DNA of 64,000 nt, taken from an uncultured Romboutsia sp. (GTDB lineage Bacteria > Bacillota > Clostridia > Peptostreptococcales > Peptostreptococcaceae). Positions within the stretch are counted from its first letter, which is position 1. Each line of letters opens with the position of its first letter. The notes beneath the pieces are model-generated. The model ran no database searches and had not been told where the DNA came from. It saw only the letters and a program-made list of their open reading frames with translations. Below are positions 8,827 to 17,568 of this stretch, in pieces. Location of the stretch: positions 4,097 to 68,096 of the forward strand of contig CALFLM010000080.1 in the NCBI GenBank assembly GCA_937880075.1. Direction: 5' to 3'. The position numbers were made by a program, and so were the translations under genes.

Positions 8827-10002
8827 ATGAATAATGTAAGTAATAATCCTTTTAGAGGAATTAATACAACTATAGAAAATAACAATGTAGCAAACAATAT
8901 TAAGCCACAAATAAATAAAGTAGAAAAATTTCAGAAACCAATAGTAGAAAATTTCGTTAATAAAATTAAAGAAGAAATAGAAAAAGCACAATTAATTTGC
9001 ATAAAGATAATCCAAAATGAAGTTGTAAGTAAGGATGAATTAGAGTTTTTAACTAAAAAATATCCTGATATGAAACAACTAACTGAAGAATGTTTAAAAG
9101 ATTACAATAAAATAGCAAAGGAATTAAAACTTTGTAAAACTCATGAACAAAGACAAGAACTAATATCTAAATTTTCTAAAGAAATATTAAATGAAGTTAA
9201 AAGTGGCTATTTATCAGAAACTCAAGCTAAGATAAAAATGGCAGTTGTAAAAGAGCTTATAAAATTTAATGAAAATACAAAACTTGAATTTGAAAAAGCA
9301 GAGAAGATAGCTTTAAAAATAGTTAGAGGAGAAGAGGTAACTTCTAAAGAGGCAAAGTTTTTAGAAGAAAAGTATCCTAATGTAAATCAACTAGCAGAAA
9401 AAATAACTAAGCACATTGAAAATTTAAAATTAGACTTAAAAAATTGCAAAACAGAACAAGAAAGACAAGTATTACTATCTAAAGAAATTAAACATTTAGA
9501 TAGTAAAAAAGATATATTAAGTAAAACTGAAATAAAATTTAAAGAATGTGCAATAAAAGAGATTGAGAAATTCTTAAATAAGAATAATGAAAATATTAAA
9601 AAACTACAGGGAGTTGTATTAAAAATAGTTAATGATAAAAACTTAAATAAATTTGATGAAAAGTTTATAAATGAAGAATATCCAAATTTAAAAGATGTAG
9701 TTTGGAATGAAATAAATGGCTATGATAATTTAAAAGAACTGCCAAAAAATGATAAAAATAAAGAACAAATTTTATCTGAGCATCTTAAAAATATAGAATG
9801 TCAAATTCAAAGTGGAAAGATTAGTGAATATCAAGCTATAATCAAAAAAACTATTATAGAAAATATGAACAAAGATAGCAAAAATAATATGAATTATTAT
9901 ATAAATTTATACTTAAATATGATTTTTACAACAATAACAGAAAATAAGATAGCAATTATAACATTAATAGGGATTATTCTAGCTTTTATCTATATTTTAT
10001 AG
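8827..10002 (+). CDS. Tail-anchored protein with three internal repeats, unknown function
   Basis: 391 residues, not recognised. An Asn-rich N-terminus (1-35) is followed by three helical repeats of about 100 residues marked by KYP/EYP motifs at residues 77-79, 182-184 and 284-286. Each has a preceding hydrophobic 'IxLKIVxxE' helix, and repeats 1 and 2 share a CKTxxERQxLxSK segment. A single hydrophobic helix at the very C-terminus (about 373-391) follows a Lys/Asn-rich stretch. There is no signal peptide, so the bulk should be cytoplasmic and anchored by its tail. It precedes the cell-wall hydrolase and flagellar genes but has its own upstream gap. A flagellar link is not shown. Confidence 0.75.
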   Translation: MNNVSNNPFRGINTTIENNNVANNIKPQINKVEKFQKPIVENFVNKIKEEIEKAQLICIKIIQNEVVSKDELEFLTKKYPDMKQLTEECLKDYNKIAKELKLCKTHEQRQELISKFSKEILNEVKSGYLSETQAKIKMAVVKELIKFNENTKLEFEKAEKIALKIVRGEEVTSKEAKFLEEKYPNVNQLAEKITKHIENLKLDLKNCKTEQERQVLLSKEIKHLDSKKDILSKTEIKFKECAIKEIEKFLNKNNENIKKLQGVVLKIVNDKNLNKFDEKFINEEYPNLKDVVWNEINGYDNLKELPKNDKNKEQILSEHLKNIECQIQSGKISEYQAIIKKTIIENMNKDSKNNMNYYINLYLNMIFTTITENKIAIITLIGIILAFIYIL

Positions 10003-10039
10003 ATAAAAATACATCGTATATTAATATTAAGATTATGTG

Positions 10040-10048
10040 TGATATAAT
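10040..10048 (+). promoter_or_regulatory. Extended -10 promoter candidate before nlpC/P60 gene
   Basis: TGATATAAT is an extended -10 (TGn-TATAAT) 45 bp upstream of the hydrolase start and 23 bp before its AAAAAGGAGG ribosome binding site. The -35 region is not recognisable, which is acceptable for extended -10 promoters. Confidence 0.4.
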
Positions 10049-10092
10049 AATTAATTATTGAAAATATTATAAAAAGGAGGAATAGGACATAA

Positions 10093-10788
10093 ATGAGTGA
10101 TATAAGTAAACTTGTATTAAATACTATGCTATATAAAATCAACAATCAAAATAGTAGCAAAACTATTTCAAATGCTGAGTCTTTTAGCAAATTACTTCAA
10201 AATTCTATAGGATCATCATTAGGTAGCAAAAGTAGTAGCTGTTCGTGCAGTAACAGTGGTATTTCTTCTTTAGGAACGATAGTAACTTTAACTGGACTAC
10301 TTAATCAAAATAAATTATATGAAAGTAATTCAAATGTAGATAGTGAATTAGAAGTTAATAATCAAAATTCAAATATAAATAGTAGTATATCTGTAAGTAA
10401 TAATACAGAATCTGCTAATTCTAAAATGGACAAGGCTATAGATTTATTAAAACAGCAGGTTGGTAAACCATATGTATGGGGAGCTGAGGGGCCAGATTCT
10501 TTTGACTGCTCAGGACTTGTGCAATATATATACAAAAATGCACTTGGAAAAGACCTGCCTAGAGTATCATATGATCAAAGTAAAGTTGGGCAACCTGTAT
10601 CTAGAGAAGACTTACAACCAGGAGATTTAGTATTTTTTGATACTATGGACAAAGGGAGAGTAAGTCATGTTGGTATGTATATAGGAAATAATGAATTTAT
10701 ACATGCGGCAAACTCTAAAAAAGGAGTTATAAAATCTACTTTAACAGGATATTATGATAAGAAGTTTATAAATGCAAGGCGACCATAA
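10093..10788 (+). CDS. NlpC/P60 peptidoglycan endopeptidase without signal peptide
   Basis: 231 residues. Residues about 110-231 form an NlpC/P60 cysteine peptidase domain with the triad C139 (SFDCSG), H192 (SHVG) and H204 (IHAAN). This family cleaves D-Glu-meso-DAP bonds in peptidoglycan stems. The first 110 residues are Ser/Asn-rich, contain an SSCSCSNSG cluster at 48-56 and have no Sec signal. A similar N-terminus occurs in the lytic transglycosylase at 15374, so both may leave by the flagellar export gate and open the wall for the rod or filament (inference). The start is ATG with AAAAAGGAGG 12 nt upstream. Confidence 0.88.
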   Translation: MSDISKLVLNTMLYKINNQNSSKTISNAESFSKLLQNSIGSSLGSKSSSCSCSNSGISSLGTIVTLTGLLNQNKLYESNSNVDSELEVNNQNSNINSSISVSNNTESANSKMDKAIDLLKQQVGKPYVWGAEGPDSFDCSGLVQYIYKNALGKDLPRVSYDQSKVGQPVSREDLQPGDLVFFDTMDKGRVSHVGMYIGNNEFIHAANSKKGVIKSTLTGYYDKKFINARRP

Positions 10789-10805
10789 TTAAATATTTAA
10801 TTTAA

Positions 10806-10855
10806 AAAGTCTCTTAAAGTATAAAGTTATTGTATTTTTTTAAGGGACTTTATTT
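10806..10855 (+). terminator. Rho-independent terminator after NlpC/P60 gene
   Basis: AAAGTCTCTTAAA (10806-10818) pairs with TTTAAGGGACTTT (10839-10851), 13 pairs with one wobble. The tail is T-rich. Confidence 0.78.
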
Positions 10856-11003
10856 ATTATCATTAAAAGCATTTAAAAAAACGATAATATATGATAAAAT
10901 ACTACAAAATACAAAGTAAAATATAATTAAAATTATAATAAAAAATAAAGTATTATTAAATTTTACGATAAATAAAAAGTGAGGGATAATAGGAGGAAAA
11001 TAT

Positions 11004-14000
11004 ATGAACAAAAAACTGGCATCATTAGTTTTATCAGGATTAATTGTTTTAAACAGTACAGCTTGCTTAGAAACTGTATATGCAAACAATAATAATCAAC
11101 AAAAAGAACTAATAAAAAATGAAGACACTAAAACAACTAAAGTTGTATATTTACAAAATGGTGAAGGAGATAGGAATGCAGGAGATGGTAGTGCCGATAG
11201 ACCATACCAAAATATACGTACAGCTTTAAAAAATATAAAAGATGGTGAAACTCTAAAACTTGTAGGTACTGTTTTATATACTGAGTATGACAAAGATAGT
11301 GCGGGAGCAGCATTACCATTAATCATTGATAAAAATATTACTATAGAAGGTGATGGTAAATCGGGACTTTACCTAAGAGCTCCAATAGAGTTAGGTGCAA
11401 ATGTTACTTTCAAAAATATTAGATTAGAAATGGTACCAGAAGTTTCATTAGGTAGAATTTTAGGACAAGTTATACCTAGAAGTGCAACAATATTTGTAGC
11501 AGGTCATGAATTAACATTAGATAATGTTAATACAAGAATTGGAACAAGTGCAAGTCAATATAATGATAGACCTTATATAAGTGGTGGTGCATATAAAAAT
11601 AAAGATGTTTATAAAAAAGATGTTAATACAAGAGCTAAATCTATAATTAACATAAAAAATCCTAATTCAGAAACTAAGTTTTCTGGAATATACGCAGGAG
11701 ATTATTATAAAGATAGAGATTTAGATGTGGAAATAAATATAGATGGAAATGTTGTATCAGATAATAAAATCTATACTGGTGAACATAATCACAAATTAAA
11801 TGGAGATGTAGTTGTAAATTTAGGAGCTAAAAGTAATATAACTGAATTTGATAAAACAAATCATAATGGAAATATAGATGTAAAGTTAAATAAAGATGCT
11901 TATATTGTTAATTTTGATGCTAAGGATATAAGAAATTTAACATTAGAAGAAAATTCAAGAATTATATTAGCAAGTGATGCTAAGTTTAATGTTGACAATG
12001 TTGTATTAAAAAATGATGCAACAATTGACTTTAGAGATATGACTAATAATGCTCCTACAGTAAAAGGAAACTTTGAAGGCGAGACTAATGTAGATTCTTC
12101 TAGAAAAGGTGGGACTATATTTTTAAATAATAATCAAACTCTAGATGTTAAAGGTGCGCTAAGTGGTACAACTAGATTAAACAATAGAGGTATTGAGCCT
12201 GTGCATAGATTTGCAGATAATCATGTATATGTAAAAACAAATTTAAGTTCTAAAGGAACTTTATCAATTGCAGATAGTATGTTTGATAACTATAAGTTAA
12301 ATGCAGTTGAACATAGTAACCGTATAAATTGGACAACTAATAGACAAAAAGAAGGATTTGCAGACTTTAAGTGGGTTGGCGAAAATAGTAGAATTATACC
12401 TAGTGGTGGTAATACTACTTTTGGTCAAGGAGAATTTGAAATTGAGTTTATAAATGATGAAGGGGTAGTATATACACCAGAAGTAGATGACTTATACGCA
12501 GATTTTGAATATACACTAATAAAGCTAGATGAAAATGGAAATGAAGACGAAGTGATACACATTGATGAGGTAGATGGTGAAGGTACAGACAATGATGGCA
12601 ATGTAGAATTTTATTTAGGTGGAGATGGAGCAAATACTGATATAATTGTTTGGTTAAATGATATAAATAAATTAAAAAACGACAAAATGATTTTAAAAGT
12701 TACTCATAAAAAAACTCAAAAATCTATAGAGAAAAACATATATCTTGTTAAAGATGGGAAACAATTAACAGGTGATGTTAATATATCAGGTTCGCCTATT
12801 GAAGGAAGAACAATATCAGCTGATGTATCAAACTTACCTAAAGACATAGAAGATGTAAAATATAAATGGTATATTAAAGATCAATCAGGTAATTATGAAT
12901 TAATACAAGATGAAGTAGATAAAAATCTTGTATTAAAGGATGAATATGTAGGAAAAACTATAAAAGTTGAAGTTGAAGCAATGAACTACTTAGATAAAGT
13001 GTCTAGTAATGAAGTTGTAGTAAAGTCTAAAAATGTAGCACCAGTTATAGAAGGTATAAAACCGATTGAAATTAAAGCTAGTGAAGTAGACAAATTCAAT
13101 AAGGATGGAAAACTAAAAGGAATAACTGCAAAAGATAGCAATAATAATATAATAGATAATATAGATGTAAATGGAGAAGTCATAAAGCCAGAAGCAGGGA
13201 CTAACAAAACTTTCCAAATAAAGTATTCAGTAACAGATAATGATGGAAATACAACTGAGGAAATAAGAAATGTAACTGTAACAAACCAAAAGCCAACTAT
13301 ATCAGGCTTAACAGATATAGTTATAACTAAGGGCGAAAATTATAATGTTCAAACTGGAGTTACAGCAGAAGATTATGAAGATAAAACTATAACAAATATA
13401 GTATATCCTAATGATGATTTAACTAAGCTTGCTGTTGGATTACACAAGATAAAATATTCAGTAACAGATAGCGATGGAAACACTACTGAAGAAGAAAGAA
13501 CAGTAGTAGTAAATAATAAAACATCATCAAATGGTCCTAAAATACATGGAGCAAATGACATAACACTTAAAGTTAGTCAAGTAGATGAATTTAATAAAAA
13601 TCATATGCTAACAGGTGTAACAGCAAGTGATGATATAGACACAAAAGTGAATGTATCAGTAAGTGGGAAAGTAGGAAAGCCATTAGGTGGAACAAACGAA
13701 ATATATGAATTAACATATACAGCAATAGATAGTGATTTAAATAAAACTGTAGTAAAAAGAAATGTAACAGTAACAAATCAAAAGCCAACGATATCAGGGC
13801 TAACAGAATTAAATATAACTAAAGGTGAAACTGCAGATATAAGAGTAGGAGTAAGTGCAAAAGACCATGAAGATGGAGCTATAGTAAATGTAGTGTATCC
13901 TACAACTGATTTAAGTAAGTTAGATGTTGGTACACATAAAATAACATACTCAGTAACAGATAGTGATGGAAATATAACTGAAGAAGAAAGAACAGTAGTA

Positions 14001-15215
14001 GTAAAAGAGAAAGTATTATCAAATGGTCCAGAGATACATGGAGCAAATGACATAACACTTAAAATTAGCCAAGTAGATGAGTTTAATAAAAATCACAAGC
14101 TAACAGGTGTAACAGTTGTTGATGATATAGAGACAGGATTAGTACCAAAAGTAAGTGGTGATGCAGGTAAGCCAGCACCTGGTAAAAATGAAGTTTACAA
14201 ATTAACATATACAGTAGAAGATAAAGATGGAAATAAAACAGAATTGGTAAGAAATGTAACAGTAACAAACCAATTACCTACAATATCAGGATTAAGTGAT
14301 ATAGCTATAACTGAAGGAGATAATATAGACCTTAAATCAGGTGTAATTGCACATGACTATGAAGATGGAGATATAACTAAAGATTTAGTTTGTCTAACTG
14401 ATTTAAAGTCCTTAACAGTTGGTGAAAATACAGTTTACTATTCTGTAAAAGATGCAGATGGAAATATAACTAAAGCGAATAGAAAAGTTGTTGTATTAGA
14501 AAAAGTAGAACAACAACCAGATGTACCAGGAGTTCCAGAAAAGCCGGAAACACCAGACACTAAACCAGAAGAACCGGAGAAACCACAACAACCAGAAACA
14601 CCAGATACTAAACCAGAAGATGATATAATAGAAAACTTACCTCAAATTGAAGGAATAGAATTTGGACAAGGTAGTGCAACTATAGAAAATCCATTGTCTG
14701 TAAAAGTAGACACTATAGATGGATTAAAAGAATTATTAAATCTTACAGAAAAATCAAACTTTACTGTATCTAGTGTTGAAGAAGTAAAAGAAGATGGCAA
14801 TTTCTTAGTATACTTACTAAAAATAACTAAAAAGTCTATTACAAGAGCAGAAGAAGCGTATTTTATAGAAGCAAAAGTTGCTAAAGATAATAAAGAAGTA
14901 ATAAAACATTTAGAAAGTATTGTAGATAAAGATAACACAAATAACGAAAATAATACTACAGGAGAAAATAAACCAAATAATAATATTCCTAATAACAATG
15001 AAAACTCTTCGTCTAATAATACTGCTAATAATAATAGCAACTCTTCATCTAACAATAACAATAATAATAATAATTTAGATAATAGCTCTAACCAAGCCAA
15101 TAAAGAAGAAAATCCTAAAACTTATGATAGTGGAATAGGATCATATATATTAAGTGGAATAGGATCAATAGGATTATTATCAATATTAAATAATAAAAAG
15201 AAAAGAAAAAAATAA
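11004..15215 (+). CDS. Large wall-anchored surface protein: beta-helix domain plus Ig-like repeats
   Basis: 1403 residues. A signal peptide (1-27, cleavage after TVYA) precedes a region (about 45-430) of short repeated beta strands resembling a right-handed beta-helix. After a mixed region come three tandem units of about 165 residues (about 679-1170). Each combines two beta-sandwich modules with the D(N/S)DGN(T/I)TEE signature of DUF5011/HYR-like repeats. Then follow a Pro/Glu/Lys linker with PETPDTKPE repeats, an Asn/Ser-rich linker (about 1310-1368), a noncanonical sorting motif NPKTY (1370-1374), a hydrophobic helix and a KKKRKK tail. Probably a sortase-linked adhesin. It is flanked by terminators, so it is an independent unit amid flagellar genes. 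Start ATG with AGGAGG. Confidence 0.85.
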   Translation: MNKKLASLVLSGLIVLNSTACLETVYANNNNQQKELIKNEDTKTTKVVYLQNGEGDRNAGDGSADRPYQNIRTALKNIKDGETLKLVGTVLYTEYDKDSAGAALPLIIDKNITIEGDGKSGLYLRAPIELGANVTFKNIRLEMVPEVSLGRILGQVIPRSATIFVAGHELTLDNVNTRIGTSASQYNDRPYISGGAYKNKDVYKKDVNTRAKSIINIKNPNSETKFSGIYAGDYYKDRDLDVEINIDGNVVSDNKIYTGEHNHKLNGDVVVNLGAKSNITEFDKTNHNGNIDVKLNKDAYIVNFDAKDIRNLTLEENSRIILASDAKFNVDNVVLKNDATIDFRDMTNNAPTVKGNFEGETNVDSSRKGGTIFLNNNQTLDVKGALSGTTRLNNRGIEPVHRFADNHVYVKTNLSSKGTLSIADSMFDNYKLNAVEHSNRINWTTNRQKEGFADFKWVGENSRIIPSGGNTTFGQGEFEIEFINDEGVVYTPEVDDLYADFEYTLIKLDENGNEDEVIHIDEVDGEGTDNDGNVEFYLGGDGANTDIIVWLNDINKLKNDKMILKVTHKKTQKSIEKNIYLVKDGKQLTGDVNISGSPIEGRTISADVSNLPKDIEDVKYKWYIKDQSGNYELIQDEVDKNLVLKDEYVGKTIKVEVEAMNYLDKVSSNEVVVKSKNVAPVIEGIKPIEIKASEVDKFNKDGKLKGITAKDSNNNIIDNIDVNGEVIKPEAGTNKTFQIKYSVTDNDGNTTEEIRNVTVTNQKPTISGLTDIVITKGENYNVQTGVTAEDYEDKTITNIVYPNDDLTKLAVGLHKIKYSVTDSDGNTTEEERTVVVNNKTSSNGPKIHGANDITLKVSQVDEFNKNHMLTGVTASDDIDTKVNVSVSGKVGKPLGGTNEIYELTYTAIDSDLNKTVVKRNVTVTNQKPTISGLTELNITKGETADIRVGVSAKDHEDGAIVNVVYPTTDLSKLDVGTHKITYSVTDSDGNITEEERTVVVKEKVLSNGPEIHGANDITLKISQVDEFNKNHKLTGVTVVDDIETGLVPKVSGDAGKPAPGKNEVYKLTYTVEDKDGNKTELVRNVTVTNQLPTISGLSDIAITEGDNIDLKSGVIAHDYEDGDITKDLVCLTDLKSLTVGENTVYYSVKDADGNITKANRKVVVLEKVEQQPDVPGVPEKPETPDTKPEEPEKPQQPETPDTKPEDDIIENLPQIEGIEFGQGSATIENPLSVKVDTIDGLKELLNLTEKSNFTVSSVEEVKEDGNFLVYLLKITKKSITRAEEAYFIEAKVAKDNKEVIKHLESIVDKDNTNNENNTTGENKPNNNIPNNNENSSSNNTANNNSNSSSNNNNNNNNLDNSSNQANKEENPKTYDSGIGSYILSGIGSIGLLSILNNKKKRKK
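13039..14512 (+). repeat. Three tandem ~490-bp coding repeats in the surface protein
   Basis: Units begin near 13039, 13534 and 14026. Units 2 and 3 are nearly identical over long stretches, for example GGAGCAAATGACATAACACT near 13547 and 14038, and the TGTAACAGTAACAAA block closing each first half. Such DNA-level identity allows copy-number change by recombination. Confidence 0.8.
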
Positions 15216-15227
15216 TATAATATAAAT

Positions 15228-15280
15228 AAAAAACTGTGTTTTATAGCAAGATATTGAATTTTGCTAAGACACAGTTTTTT
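15228..15280 (+). terminator. Rho-independent terminator after surface protein gene
   Basis: AAAAAACTGTGT (15228-15239) pairs perfectly with ACACAGTTTTTT (15269-15280), and TAGCAA/TTGCTA pairs inside. T run at the 3' side. Confidence 0.88.
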
Positions 15281-15311
15281 ACTTTATAAAGTTTTTATAC
15301 ATAAATTTAAT

Positions 15312-15338
15312 TAAAGAAAAATGAAATATTACCGTATA
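15312..15338 (+). promoter_or_regulatory. Sigma-28 (SigD) type promoter of the late flagellar operon
   Basis: TAAA (15312-15315), exactly 15 nt, then ACCGTATA (15331-15338), close to the sigma-28 consensus TAAA-N15-GCCGATAA. It lies 36 bp before the transglycosylase start, right after a terminator, where the late operon promoter is expected. Confidence 0.65.
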
Positions 15339-15373
15339 AATTAGTATTATAAGAATTACGTGGGGTGATAATA

Positions 15374-16036
15374 GTGACTAATAGTATATACGGCATGAGT
15401 AATTTAGCATCAATGTCATCATTAACAGGTGGATGTAGTTGTAATTCATCATCAAGTGGAGACGCTTTTGACATATTACTTGTAAGTCTTCTAAAGGCTG
15501 TATCAGAAGTAAATAAAAATAACAATGATAATAGTTATAAGCTGAAAAATACTTTAAATAGTATTGAAAATAGTTTAGAAACTTTAAATAGTACTCAAAA
15601 TACAAATAGAGTTGAAAGTTCAAATAAAGATAAGAGCGTGAATGAAAGAATAGATAATGCTATAAGTATATCATCTAAAAAATATGGCGTAGATGAAAAC
15701 TTAATAAGAGCAATTATAAAGGTTGAATCAAACTTTGATCCAAATGTTGTATCTAAGGCAGGGGCAAAAGGATTAATGCAACTTATGCCTGAAAACTGTA
15801 AAGATCTTGGTATAACTGATCCATTTAATATTGAACAAAATATAGATGGGGGAACAAGACATATAAAAGAATACTTAGATAAGTACAACGGGGATGTAGA
15901 AATGGCTCTTATGGCATATAATGGAGGGCCAACTAGAATGGCAAAAAGAGGTGTAAAATCAATCAATGATATTTACAAAATGCCTAAGGAAACTCAAAAT
16001 TACGTGCCAAAAGTTATGAAATATTATAAGGGATAG
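15374..16036 (+). CDS. Lytic murein transglycosylase (SLT domain), flagellar
   Basis: 220 residues. The C-terminal half (about 95-220) is a soluble-lytic-transglycosylase/lysozyme-like domain with catalytic Glu in AIIKVESNFDP, the KAGAKGLMQLMP motif and the AYNGGP motif. This family cleaves the glycan strand of peptidoglycan and here likely opens the wall for the rod, the role of FlgJ elsewhere. There is no Sec signal; the N-terminus has a GGCSCNSSSSG cluster like the NlpC/P60 protein. GTG at 15374 is preferred because GGGGTGAT lies 5 nt upstream; the in-frame GTG at 15365 overlaps it. First gene of the late flagellar operon. Confidence 0.87.
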   Translation: MTNSIYGMSNLASMSSLTGGCSCNSSSSGDAFDILLVSLLKAVSEVNKNNNDNSYKLKNTLNSIENSLETLNSTQNTNRVESSNKDKSVNERIDNAISISSKKYGVDENLIRAIIKVESNFDPNVVSKAGAKGLMQLMPENCKDLGITDPFNIEQNIDGGTRHIKEYLDKYNGDVEMALMAYNGGPTRMAKRGVKSINDIYKMPKETQNYVPKVMKYYKG

Positions 16037-16072
16037 ATATATATCATATAACTACAAGTAAAGGAGAGTCAA

Positions 16073-16495
16073 ATGAAAGTAGGAAGCATAAGCCATAATA
16101 GAAATTTAAGTGTAGAAAGCAAAGGTAGCAAAGAAAAAGCAAACTTTAGCGATAGTTTTAACTTAGCTCGTAGAGCAAAAACAAAAGAAGAATTAGAATT
16201 ACAAATGATGGAAATAAAAAAAACTGGAGAAAAACTAGTTGCAACAAAGTGTTATGGAGATGTTATACAATATAAAAAATTAATAAAGGACTATCTTAAA
16301 TCTGTAGTTGATTATATATATGATATAAATAAAAATACAAGTTTTTGGGATAGAAATTATTTTACAACAGTAAATACTATAAATGAAAAGTTGGAGAATA
16401 TGACTAGAGAATTAATTTATGAAGAACAAAGTAATATAAATATAGCATCTCAAATAGATGAAATAAACGGATTATTATTAGATATTTACATGTAA
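16073..16495 (+). CDS. yaaR: YaaR family (DUF327) protein in late flagellar operon
   Basis: 140 residues matching the YaaR/DUF327 pattern: LxxMMxxIKKTGEKLxxxxxxxDVxxYKKLIKDYLKSVVxY in the middle, followed by the NEKLENMTRELIxEE and DEINGLLLDIYM ends. Soluble, helical, no signal peptide. Function is not established for the family. Its position between the transglycosylase and a FliN paralogue, with 36- and 11-bp gaps, argues for a flagellar role in this organism. Start ATG with AAAGGAGAG. Confidence 0.78.
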   Translation: MKVGSISHNRNLSVESKGSKEKANFSDSFNLARRAKTKEELELQMMEIKKTGEKLVATKCYGDVIQYKKLIKDYLKSVVDYIYDINKNTSFWDRNYFTTVNTINEKLENMTRELIYEEQSNINIASQIDEINGLLLDIYM

Positions 16496-16506
16496 GGGAG
16501 GATAAT

Positions 16507-16827
16507 ATGGAAAATTTAACAAAAACTGATGAAATTTACGAAGTAAAGTTTGAGCAGTTAGTAGAAACTGAAAAACAACCGTTAAGTGCTGTAAATGATA
16601 TAATGGAAGGATTGATGGAAGTATCTGTATCTATGGGATCTACTAAAGAGAAGATAGGTAAAATAGTTAATTACAAAGTAGGAGATATCATAGTATTAGA
16701 TAAGGCTGTAGAAGAAGCATTAGATATTAGTGTAAATGGTAAATTAATTGCAAGTGGAGAAAGTATGATAATAGATAACAAACTAGCAATAAGATTATCT
16801 AATGTAAAAACAGAAGAAGAAAATTAA
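16507..16827 (+). CDS. fliN: FliN/SpoA-domain C-ring paralogue
   Basis: 106 residues; a FliN C-terminal (SPOA) domain at about 28-100 with VSVSMGSTKEKIGKIVNYKVGDIIVLD and the VNGKLIASGE strand typical of FliN. A second FliN is encoded at 62345 beside fliM, so this is an additional switch-ring subunit expressed with late genes, as in C. difficile. It could replace or modulate FliN in the C-ring. Gap to yaaR 11 bp, start ATG with GGGAGG. Confidence 0.85.
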   Translation: MENLTKTDEIYEVKFEQLVETEKQPLSAVNDIMEGLMEVSVSMGSTKEKIGKIVNYKVGDIIVLDKAVEEALDISVNGKLIASGESMIIDNKLAIRLSNVKTEEEN

Positions 16828-16863
16828 GGTCATTCAATTATAAAGGTATAAAGGAGGCTTGTT

Positions 16864-17136
16864 ATGAATATAGCTTCGGTTAAATTTAAAGGAATAGAAA
16901 GCAATATATATACAAAAAACAATCAACAAATGCAATCAATTACAAAAGTTAATAATAAAGATACTGTTGAAATATCTGATTTAGGAAAGTACTTAAATCA
17001 AATTAATAGTAGTGAAGATAGTGATAGATTAGAAAAAATAAATGAAATAAAAAGAAAAATAGAAAATAATACTTATAGAATCGACTCTAATGAACTAGCT
17101 AAAAAAATAATAGAATGCACTAAGGGGGAGATTTAA
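16864..17136 (+). CDS. flgM: Anti-sigma-28 factor FlgM
   Basis: 90 residues. A disordered Asn/Gln-rich N-half is followed by the FlgM sigma-binding segment D.VEISDLGKYL..I, then two short helices (RLEKINEIKRKIENNTY, D.NELAKKIIE). It binds and blocks FliA until the hook-basal body is finished and FlgM is exported. It lies immediately before flgN and flgK as in other Firmicutes. Start ATG with AAAGGAGG. Confidence 0.9.
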   Translation: MNIASVKFKGIESNIYTKNNQQMQSITKVNNKDTVEISDLGKYLNQINSSEDSDRLEKINEIKRKIENNTYRIDSNELAKKIIECTKGEI

Positions 17137-17550
17137 TTGAATCCTGAGATTAAAGTAATAATATATGAAGAAAAAAATATTTTAAAAAACTTATTAAGTT
17201 TATTAGATGAACAACATGACTGCATAATAAACAAAGACATAATTCAAATGGATAAAATAGCAGGTAAATTAGATGCTACTTCTAAAGAATTAGCTAAAAT
17301 TGAAATACAAAGAAGAAACATCATGGGAAGTGAAGCTAGTATGAAAGACACTATTTCACTTTGTGATGATGAAAATATAAAGAGTGCATATGAAGAAATA
17401 GTAAGTACATTAAAAATGGTACAACTTCAAAAAGAAGCAAATGATACCTTAATAAAGCAAAGACTATTCTTTACAAAAAAAATGATAAACTTTATAAAAC
17501 CTAGCAAGGATGTAGGTGTTTATAATGCATATGGAAAAGTAGGTAAGTAA
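17137..17550 (+). CDS. flgN: Flagellar export chaperone FlgN
   Basis: 137 residues, all helical, with the FlgN-type pattern: N-terminal LKNLLSLLDEQHDCIINKDI, a central EIQRRNIMG and a C-terminal KEANDTLIKQRLFFTKKMI. It chaperones the hook-filament junction proteins FlgK and FlgL to the export gate. It starts at TTG 17137, directly after the flgM stop, with AAGGGGGAG inside the end of flgM, so translation is coupled. Followed by flgK after 18 bp. Confidence 0.85.
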   Translation: MNPEIKVIIYEEKNILKNLLSLLDEQHDCIINKDIIQMDKIAGKLDATSKELAKIEIQRRNIMGSEASMKDTISLCDDENIKSAYEEIVSTLKMVQLQKEANDTLIKQRLFFTKKMINFIKPSKDVGVYNAYGKVGK

Positions 17551-17568
17551 GAAACTTGGAGGGAATTT

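Noticed and set aside
13039..14512. CRISPR or other DNA array
   Set aside because: Repeats are about 490 bp, coding and in frame with the surface protein; no short direct repeats with spacers.
14642..15100. Reverse-strand 152-codon open frame
   Set aside because: Leu/Ser-rich antisense shadow of the Asn/Ser/Glu-rich linker of the wall protein; no ribosome binding site and a composition artefact.
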